In this document: piece after piece, positions 8,150-12,766 of the stretch
Position numbering within the stretch: the first letter of the stretch is position 1
How the letters are laid out: every line of letters starts with the position of its first letter
From: JAGOTP01 sp964443315
GTDB taxonomy: Bacteria; Patescibacteriota; Patescibacteriia; 2-12-FULL-60-25
Reading direction: 5' to 3'
Length of the DNA stretch: 15,103 bases
Assembly: GCA_964443315.1 (NCBI GenBank)
Contig: CAYUCP010000019.1
Span: 1-15,103, forward strand
Translations under genes and position numbers: made by a program
Notes under the pieces: generated by a model
The model's database searches: none
Seen by the model: the letters and a program-made list of their open reading frames with translations, nothing else
Told to the model about the DNA's origin: nothing

Positions 8150-8256
8150 AATTGACCAATAAAGAGAACCGGCCAATGGAGGCGAACTATTCATCCGTTA
8201 CCCAATGAAATATTTCATATTGTTTGTCCAATACAAATCAACAACATAAACACGAA
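8150..8256 (+). promoter_or_regulatory. Promoter region of the 130-aa gene
   Basis: CCAAT occurs on the + strand at 8156-8160, 8173-8177, 8202-8206 and 8228-8232. GAACTATTCATC (8184-8195) is the reverse complement of most of the dyad GAACGAATAGTTC found before the four later genes, so the element is used here in the opposite orientation. AATAAA at 8158-8163 may instead serve as the polyadenylation signal of the H3-like gene, which has none nearer. A minus-strand AATAAA is at 8093-8098 with no convincing gene attached. Confidence 0.5.
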
Positions 8257-8649
8257 ATGGTTGATAATGTACGTAAAGGAATTACTTTGCAGGCAAGAGG
8301 TATAGCGAGTGTCGTACAAGAAAAATATTCGGTGCGTCTGGGTGTCGAAATAACGCCAATAACCACTCCAACAGACATATGTTTAAATTCACTTGATATC
8401 ACTTTAAATTTAATTCCAAATCCACTTAATGTTGAAACAATACGTTTCGTAGGAGATATGATGGGGGGAAAATGTTATACCTACGCAAAACCAGATGACT
8501 GGGCACGGTTCAAACTTGTTATAAAGAACAAAAATTGGGTTGAATGGTCTACGGAGTGTCAAACTTTATGGATTCACGCTACAAGACGGCCAGGAATGAT
8601 GATTTCTACTCTCATGACTGAGGATGGAGATGAATTACCAATAAGTTGA
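8257..8649 (+). CDS. Orphan 130-aa protein
   Basis: I do not recognise it. The frame opens upstream of 8257, but the first ATG is at 8257 (MVDNVRKGITLQ), with G at -3 and G at +4, and the CCAAT cluster ends 25 bp before it. The sequence alternates short hydrophobic strands (VRLGVEITPI, LDITLNLIPN, FKLVIKNKNWVEW, LWIHATRR), which suggests a small mostly-beta fold. It has no signal peptide or membrane segment. It lies between the H3-like gene and a converging minus-strand gene that ends only 7 bp after its stop. No AATAAA follows closely. Confidence 0.85.
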   Translation: MVDNVRKGITLQARGIASVVQEKYSVRLGVEITPITTPTDICLNSLDITLNLIPNPLNVETIRFVGDMMGGKCYTYAKPDDWARFKLVIKNKNWVEWSTECQTLWIHATRRPGMMISTLMTEDGDELPIS

Positions 8650-8656
8650 AGATAAA

Positions 8657-8887
8657 TTAATTATTATTATTTATATCTTCTTCTTTTCTCAACGAATTCG
8701 AAGTGCTAGGACCAAGGTTTCTTCCCATTTCCTCAACCATGGGACCCGGATATACGTTATAGAACTCTCTGTTGTATACTCTAGGTATAGTGTTAGAGGG
8801 CGGTTTAACAGGCTTCCGCTCCGAATTAATATCGTTTGGATATGTTTGGGATGCATTTTTAGCGGTGGTTGGAGGAGGTGTCTGCAT
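8657..8887 (-). CDS. Small 76-aa Pro/Asn-rich orphan
   Basis: Minus-strand frame starting MQTPPPTTAKNASQ and ending in an Asn run (NNNN). It fills the gap between two plus-strand genes and is not a shadow of another gene. A CCAATAAAAC element (plus-strand 8908-8917) sits about 21-30 bp upstream of its ATG and could provide CCAAT and TATA functions, so the 8888-9086 region may be a two-way promoter. The central PSNTIPRVYNREFYNVYPGP is the only stretch that looks structured; the ends are low complexity. No family is recognised. The stop is followed by AT-rich sequence without a perfect AATAAA. Confidence 0.5.
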   Translation of the reverse strand: MQTPPPTTAKNASQTYPNDINSERKPVKPPSNTIPRVYNREFYNVYPGPMVEEMGRNLGPSTSNSLRKEEDINNNN

Positions 8888-9086
8888 TGGAGATGTAGAG
8901 ACCCGTCGTTTTATTGGCTGATCTAATTTTGGAATCCTCGATTTCTATTGGCTAACTCAGCGAACGAATAGTTCATCCTCATTGGTCGACGCAGAACGAA
9001 TAGTCTGTTTTCATTGGTCGCTTTAGGTTTAAAAGCCCAATTAAATTTCAACAATTTCACACAACCACTTTCCACCACCGACACCA
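8888..9086 (+). promoter_or_regulatory. Family promoter 1 (H3-tail array gene), probably bidirectional
   Basis: ATTGG boxes at 8913, 8947, 8981 and 9013 (spacing 34, 34, 32) are followed by a reverse CCAAT at 9037-9041. Dyad GAACGAATAGTTCA at 8962-8975 and a decayed copy at 8994-9007. TATA-like TTTAAAAG begins at 9028 and TTTCACAC at 9055, 27 bp later. The leader CTTTCCACCACCGACACCA before the ATG is shared with family promoter 2 and nearly so with promoter 3. Confidence 0.85.
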
Positions 9087-9467
9087 ATGTTTACTGATAC
9101 TGAACAAATCATCATTACCCCGTCCAATATTGTCACAAACGACTCTACATTTCACAACGACACTCCTAGAAAGCAACTAGCGACAAAGGCTGCGCCTAAA
9201 AAACAACTAGCGACAATGGCTGCGCCTAGAAAACAACTAACGACAATGGCTACTCCCAGAAAGCAACTTGCGACAGTGGCTGCACCTAGAAAGCAATTAG
9301 CAACAATGGCTAGAAAGGCGGGAATGACTCTCAGACCAAGAAAACAATTGGCGACAAAAGTACAAACTGCGATCAGTGGTGAGGACCCCACAAAGAAAAG
9401 ATTTATTGAAAATGTGTCTCAAATCCCACAAAAAAAGCGTAAGGCTTCCAAAGAGAATTCTCAATAA
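9087..9467 (+). CDS. Histone H3 tail-mimic array protein (126 aa)
   Basis: Residues 26-75 are five consecutive 10-aa units related to H3 residues 15-24: TPRKQLATKA, APKKQLATMA, APRKQLTTMA, TPRKQLATVA, APRKQLATMA. A sixth copy follows after ARKAGMTLR (RPRKQLATK, 83-91). ARKAG...RPRKQLATK loosely repeats the larger H3 frame ARKS...APRKQLATK. There is no histone fold: the short N-terminus (1-25) is Thr/Ile/Asn-rich and the C-terminus (100-126) is basic with QKKRKASK, a likely nuclear signal. The K23 position is Met in three copies and Val in one; K18 is kept in all. H3 R17, K18 and K23 are well-known modification sites, so the protein could act as multivalent substrate, decoy or reader ligand (inference). 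Its promoter matches the three downstream paralogues, although it lacks their shared domain. The stop overlaps AATAAA. Confidence 0.92.
   Translation: MFTDTEQIIITPSNIVTNDSTFHNDTPRKQLATKAAPKKQLATMAAPRKQLTTMATPRKQLATVAAPRKQLATMARKAGMTLRPRKQLATKVQTAISGEDPTKKRFIENVSQIPQKKRKASKENSQ
9162..9311 (+). repeat. 30-bp coding tandem repeat, 5 copies (xPRKQLATxA)
   Basis: Five 30-bp units encode the H3-tail decamers; a sixth partial copy is at about 9333-9359. Units differ by several synonymous changes (AGAAAGCAACTAGCG, AGAAAACAACTAACG, AGAAAGCAACTTGCG), so the peptide is conserved while codons drift, hinting at selection on the peptide. Confidence 0.93.
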
Positions 9468-9468
9468 A
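9463..9468 (+). terminator. AATAAA overlapping the stop codon of the H3-tail array gene
   Basis: AATAAA at 9463-9468 contains the TAA stop at 9465-9467. Confidence 0.65.
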
Positions 9469-9554
9469 TTTGATTTTAATTTATATGATGTCTATTCTAT
9501 GAGTAATACTTTCAAATGAGGCCGTGTGACTATTTTGATTAAAGTATTGTAAAT

Positions 9555-9735
9555 ATTTCCGATTGGTGATCTAATTTTGGAATCCTTTATTTCCATTGGT
9601 CTACTTAGCGAACGAATAGTTCATTCTCATTGGTCAACTCCGAACGAATAGTTCATTCTTATTGGCCAGCTCAGAAATAAAAAGCCAATCAAATTCCAAT
9701 ATTTTCACACCTCTACTTTCCACCACCGACACCAA
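9555..9735 (+). promoter_or_regulatory. Family promoter 2
   Basis: ATTGG at 9562, 9595, 9629 and 9661 (spacing 33, 34, 32), then a reverse CCAAT at 9685-9689. Dyad GAACGAATAGTTCA at 9610-9623 and 9642-9655. AATAAAAAG starts at 9676 and TTTCACAC at 9703, 27 bp later. The block GATCTAATTTTGGAATCC lies between the first two CCAAT boxes and recurs in promoters 1 and 3. The ATG is 51 bp after the last CCAAT. Confidence 0.88.
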
Positions 9736-10995
9736 ATGTCTACTCAACCAATTCAATCCACTCCTTCAAAGCAGTCAAGTCCAAGCAATAAGTCTGTAAG
9801 ATACACTCAGACCGCGAGGCAAGCGCCTAAAGACAAGTTACTATCATCAATTATATTATCATATAGATACTTGGCTAGAACGAAAACACCTAGAATGACT
9901 GCACCTAGAAAACAACTAGCGCCAGATGCTTCGTCCAAAGATCCAACACAAACTCAAACCCCAACTCCAACTACTCAACCTCCACCCACTCAAGAACCAA
10001 TTCCTTTCACTCAATCATCAACTACCCAAGAACCAATTCCTTTCACTCAACCATCAACTACCCAAGAACCAATTCCTTTCACTCAATCACCAACTACCCA
10101 AGAACCAATTCCTTTCACTCAACCTCCACCCACTCAAGAACCAATTCCTTTCGCTCAATCACCAACTACCCAAGACCCAATTCTAACCATCCAAGAACCG
10201 AATTCCGACTCTGAAGAAAACATTGACGTGCCACATGGTATTCCTTTCCTAATAGAAAATGTAGTGGTTCCGGACCTGTTATCACTCAGATTGGATCTGA
10301 CTTTGAAAGAGTGTGTGCACACATATCCATACATTTATGGGTCAAAAAATGATAGGGATGTTGGATCTTACTGGGAAATCGAATTGGAAAAAGATACCCG
10401 GCATTTGGGGTATCGGTGGTGGAGAGATTTGATCTTTGAAATCGTTATCAGTCATAAATCGGCTGTTATACCAGAGAAAATTAAGGTTTGTCTTCATACT
10501 CCATATAGATGGTACGGTGATTCGATTGGGTTCGACCGTTCACATGTTGAACTCGAGTTGGTGTCAAGTTCCAAGATCGACCAATATACTTACACGAGTG
10601 TGTTTCGATTTGATGATCGTTCACTTAACCACGTGGGAATAATCGGGGCATTGTCCATCGAATACCACAGTATTCCTTTTGATGGTGATCGATACACCAA
10701 AGGGGAAGTATCTGATGTCACATCCATCGAGAAGCTATATCGTTTACGTCAAGATCCATGGGAAATGGATGGAATTATGAAAGACGTTGTTTCTGATGTT
10801 CGTTTTAGAGTTGTTAAGCGACATGTTCCATTCAGGATGACCGCCCCTACCAATATACCCCCTCCGATTTCTAGGTCTGATTCTGATTCCAGTTCAGACT
10901 CTGACACTGGAAAGTCGAGCAGAAAACGTTCTCATGACAATGATGCTCAGTCAAGCAAGATAGTTAAGTTGGGCAGCGGATTCTCTTCCAAGTAG
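9736..10995 (+). CDS. Paralogue A: H3-tail-like N-terminus, repeat linker, Asf1-like domain, Ser/Asp tail and NLS
   Basis: 419 aa. Order: Ser/Gln N-terminus; QTARQAPK (25-32) and ARTKTPRMTAPRKQLA (47-62), which together resemble H3 ARTK, QTAR and APRKQLA pieces; six 12-aa repeats TQEPIPFTQxxx (85-156); the family domain (about 166-366); an acidic Ser/Asp run (379-390); and a basic SSRKRSH signal (394-400). Family motifs are GSYWE (210-214), VIPEKIKV (244-251), TPYRW (255-259), GALSIEYHSIPF (304-315) and LRQDP (337-341). The last parts recall Asf1: E-Y-x-x-I-P-F...DRY against EFIRVGYYVNNEY, then LRQDP...VVSDVRFRV against LRENP...NIL...PRVT (Asf1 recalled from memory). Asf1 is the nuclear chaperone of H3-H4. 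If right, this links an H3-tail mimic to an H3-binding domain. An unrelated orphan domain remains possible. Confidence 0.55.
   Translation: MSTQPIQSTPSKQSSPSNKSVRYTQTARQAPKDKLLSSIILSYRYLARTKTPRMTAPRKQLAPDASSKDPTQTQTPTPTTQPPPTQEPIPFTQSSTTQEPIPFTQPSTTQEPIPFTQSPTTQEPIPFTQPPPTQEPIPFAQSPTTQDPILTIQEPNSDSEENIDVPHGIPFLIENVVVPDLLSLRLDLTLKECVHTYPYIYGSKNDRDVGSYWEIELEKDTRHLGYRWWRDLIFEIVISHKSAVIPEKIKVCLHTPYRWYGDSIGFDRSHVELELVSSSKIDQYTYTSVFRFDDRSLNHVGIIGALSIEYHSIPFDGDRYTKGEVSDVTSIEKLYRLRQDPWEMDGIMKDVVSDVRFRVVKRHVPFRMTAPTNIPPPISRSDSDSSSDSDTGKSSRKRSHDNDAQSSKIVKLGSGFSSK
9988..10203 (+). repeat. 36-bp coding tandem repeat, 6 copies (TQEPIPFTQ linker)
   Basis: Six 36-bp units start at residues 85, 97, 109, 121, 133 and 145; the last is degenerate (TQDPILTIQEPN). 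The peptide is Pro/Thr/Gln-rich and probably an extended spacer between the H3-like peptide and the family domain. Confidence 0.93.
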
Positions 10996-11036
10996 AGAGA
11001 TGCGGAGCGTGAACCATGTTTATTTGAAGTAACACA

Positions 11037-11065
11037 AATAAAAAAACATAAGATCATTGAATAAA
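11037..11065 (+). terminator. Polyadenylation signals of paralogue A
   Basis: AATAAA at 11037-11042 and again at 11060-11065, 42 and 65 bp after the TAG stop (10993-10995). Minus-strand AATAAA also occurs (TTTATT at 11076-11081), but no minus-strand gene is evident to the right. Confidence 0.55.
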
Positions 11066-11099
11066 CACGGCATTTTTTATTTAAAACCTGTCCGAAATC

Positions 11100-11370
11100 C
11101 CTTCAATACCACAGGAACACTCCCAGCTATACCACGTCTTTATCTCGAACTGGGCCACGTGAACCTTTCTGATTGGGACCACGCGTGTATTTCCGATTGG
11201 TCGATCTAATTTTGGAATCCTTTATTTCCATTAGTCTACTTAGTGAACGAATAGTTCATCCTCATTGGTCAACTCCGAACGAATAGTTCATTCTTATTGG
11301 CCAGTTCAGGAATAAAAGGCCAATCAAATTCCGGTATTTTCACACAACCACTTTCCACCACCAACACTAA
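11100..11370 (+). promoter_or_regulatory. Family promoter 3 with upstream CACGTG
   Basis: ATTGG at 11172, 11196, a decayed ATTAG at 11230, then 11264 and 11296; from 11196 the spacing is 34, 34, 32. A reverse CCAAT lies at 11320-11324. The dyad is complete at 11244-11258 (TGAACGAATAGTTCA) and recurs at 11277-11290. AATAAAAG starts at 11311 and TTTCACAC at 11338 (27 bp). Upstream, CCAGCTATACCACGT and AACTGGGCCACGTGAACC (CACGTG 11156-11161) match elements of family promoter 4. Confidence 0.87.
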
Positions 11371-12375
11371 ATGACTACTCAACCAATTCAATCCGATACT
11401 CAACCAATTCAATCCACTTCTCAAAGACATGTGTCTATCCCATTCGAGGTAGACAGAACGCATGTAGGCGACTTATGTTTCCGCGTCATAGACATGACAC
11501 GCATGTCATGCGATACAGATAGATTAGTCCACATATGTCCAGAAATACAACATCAATTAGGATATTCTGATTTAGGATCTTATTGGGAAAAGGATTTGGA
11601 AAACGAAACTCGATTATTGGAGAAATATACGTGGGATGATATAGGAATTGAGATCGCACTCGTCCATCTCGCCTCTGTTATACCTCAAAAGATTAATATT
11701 GCAATTTATACTCCGTATCAATGGTGTAGCGAGAAAGAAGGTCTTGATCGTAGACGCGAGAGACTCGAATTGGTGTCAACTAATCTCGGTCTGGATGGTT
11801 TGTACACCTCTGTATTCAGATCTGACGAGTTCAGACTAGATGGAAATGTCAATATCGGTGCTTTATCTATCTCATACCACAGTATTGTTTTTTATTGTGA
11901 TGCATACGCCAAAACACGTCCATCAGATCTTCCAACCATAAGAAATATGCGTGGATTACGTCAGAATCCGTTCCAAATGGATCGTCTTATGGCGAATGTT
12001 GTTAGTGATGTGCTTTTTCGAGTGACTAAACAAAAACACATACCTTTTGAATACGCCGATCCGATCCTTTCACCTTCTGAATACGCCGACCCGATGATCC
12101 TTTCGTTGACCGTAGATACAGGTGATACCAGCTCCGATTCGGAGACCAATTCAGAGACCAATGATGAAAATGTGGATCAACCCAAGGACCAAACCAGGAA
12201 CCAATCCAAGGACCAAGCCAGGAACCAAACCAAGGACCAAACCAAGGACCAAACCAAGGACCAAACCAAGGACCAAACCAAGGACCAAGCCAGGAACCAA
12301 CCCAAGGAAACGACCAGTAAACGCATCCGCGAAAACGAGTCATATTCAAAAAAGAAACGGAAAATGACCGAGTAG
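11371..12375 (+). CDS. Paralogue B: Asf1-like domain with KDQT repeats and C-terminal NLS
   Basis: 334 aa. The N-terminus starts MTTQPIQS and repeats TQPIQS once; it lacks the H3-like peptide and Pro repeats of paralogue A. Family domain about 20-227: GSYWEKDLENETR (69-81), VIPQKINI (103-110), TPYQW (114-118), GALSISYHSI (163-172), DAYAK (177-181), LRQNP (196-200), NVVSDVLFRVTK (209-220). The segment from LRQNP to RVT gives the best match to Asf1: LRxNP, then a helix with L-x-x-N, then R-V-T and H-I, against recalled human ASF1A LRENPP...KLQRNIL...PRVTRFHI. The duplicated EYADP (227-231, 237-241) leads to an acidic Ser/Glu/Asp stretch (252-269), a KDQ repeat (271-312) and a bipartite signal KRIR...KKKRK (317-331). 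A charged tail ending in KKKRK parallels fungal Asf1. An H3-H4 chaperone role is a hypothesis. Confidence 0.55.
   Translation: MTTQPIQSDTQPIQSTSQRHVSIPFEVDRTHVGDLCFRVIDMTRMSCDTDRLVHICPEIQHQLGYSDLGSYWEKDLENETRLLEKYTWDDIGIEIALVHLASVIPQKINIAIYTPYQWCSEKEGLDRRRERLELVSTNLGLDGLYTSVFRSDEFRLDGNVNIGALSISYHSIVFYCDAYAKTRPSDLPTIRNMRGLRQNPFQMDRLMANVVSDVLFRVTKQKHIPFEYADPILSPSEYADPMILSLTVDTGDTSSDSETNSETNDENVDQPKDQTRNQSKDQARNQTKDQTKDQTKDQTKDQTKDQARNQPKETTSKRIRENESYSKKKRKMTE
12181..12306 (+). repeat. 12-bp coding tandem repeat (KDQT/RNQ)
   Basis: AAGGACCAAACC-type 12-bp units alternate with AGGAACCAA units and encode KDQT and ARNQ tetrapeptides, giving a highly charged, Gln-rich linker before the nuclear signal. 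Minus-strand Trp/Phe-rich frames here are repeat shadows. Confidence 0.93.
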
Positions 12376-12382
12376 GTATCTA

Positions 12383-12388
12383 AATAAA
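12383..12388 (+). terminator. AATAAA polyadenylation signal of paralogue B
   Basis: AATAAA lies 7 bp after the TAG stop (12373-12375). Confidence 0.65.
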
Positions 12389-12488
12389 CCACATCTTTAA
12401 TTTGTCAAAGATTTATCCAATATTCTCTCTCTTCTATCCGGTGGGTCTCACTGGTTACGGAAGCATGTGTTTAATTGGCCCACGGAAG

Positions 12489-12557
12489 CACTTCCAGCTA
12501 TGCCACGTGACCACTTCCAGCTATGCCACGTGACCACTTCCAGCTATGCCACGTTAT
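12489..12557. repeat. 23-bp direct repeat carrying CACGTG, 3 copies
   Basis: CACTTCCAGCTATGCCACGT (then GAC) starts at 12489, 12512 and 12535, exactly 23 bp apart. The first two copies contain the palindrome CACGTG (12504-12509, 12527-12532), the usual E-box/G-box target of bHLH factors; the third reads CACGTT and runs into an ATTGG box. Diverged relatives of this element precede paralogue B. It lies directly upstream of family promoter 4. Confidence 0.9.
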
Positions 12558-12766
12558 TGGTCCTAACTGGGCCACGTAAACGTTTCTGATTGGTGGCCTG
12601 ATCTACGAATCCTTTAATCCTATTGGCCAACCCAACGAACGAATAGTTCATCCCTATTGGATAGTTTAGCGAACGAATAGTTCACTCTCATTGGTCGATT
12701 CAGGAATAAAAGACCAATCAAATTTCAGCAATTTCACACAATTCTCCATCTCTCCTTGAATGCAAA
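12556..12766 (+). promoter_or_regulatory. Family promoter 4
   Basis: ATTGG at 12556, 12589, 12622, 12656 and 12690 (spacing 33, 33, 34, 34), then a reverse CCAAT at 12714-12718. Dyad GAACGAATAGTTCA at 12637-12650 and GAACGAATAGTTCA at 12671-12684. AATAAAAG starts at 12705 and TTTCACAC at 12732 (27 bp). The leader differs from the other three. It contains an out-of-frame ATG at 12760 in weak context (T at -3) before the real start at 12767 (A at -3, G at +4). Confidence 0.87.

Noticed and set aside
8093..8160. Minus-strand stop overlapping AATAAA (...SEPKELK) suggesting a gene end
   Set aside because: The frame is closed by another stop 15 codons upstream and has no ATG; overlapping frames are shorter than 40 codons.
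8224..8256. Upstream extension of the 130-aa gene from a TTG codon
   Set aside because: The window has eukaryotic-type signals, the ATG at 8257 is the natural start, and the extension runs into the CCAAT box region.
9610..9655. GAACGAATAGTTC as a heat-shock element
   Set aside because: The GAA and TTC blocks are not on the 5-bp alternation needed for a heat-shock factor site.
12504..12532. CACGTGAC as a yeast-type CDEI centromere element matching the CENP-A-like H3
   Set aside because: CACGTG is a very common bHLH site, lies in a promoter, and no CDEII/CDEIII-like context is present.
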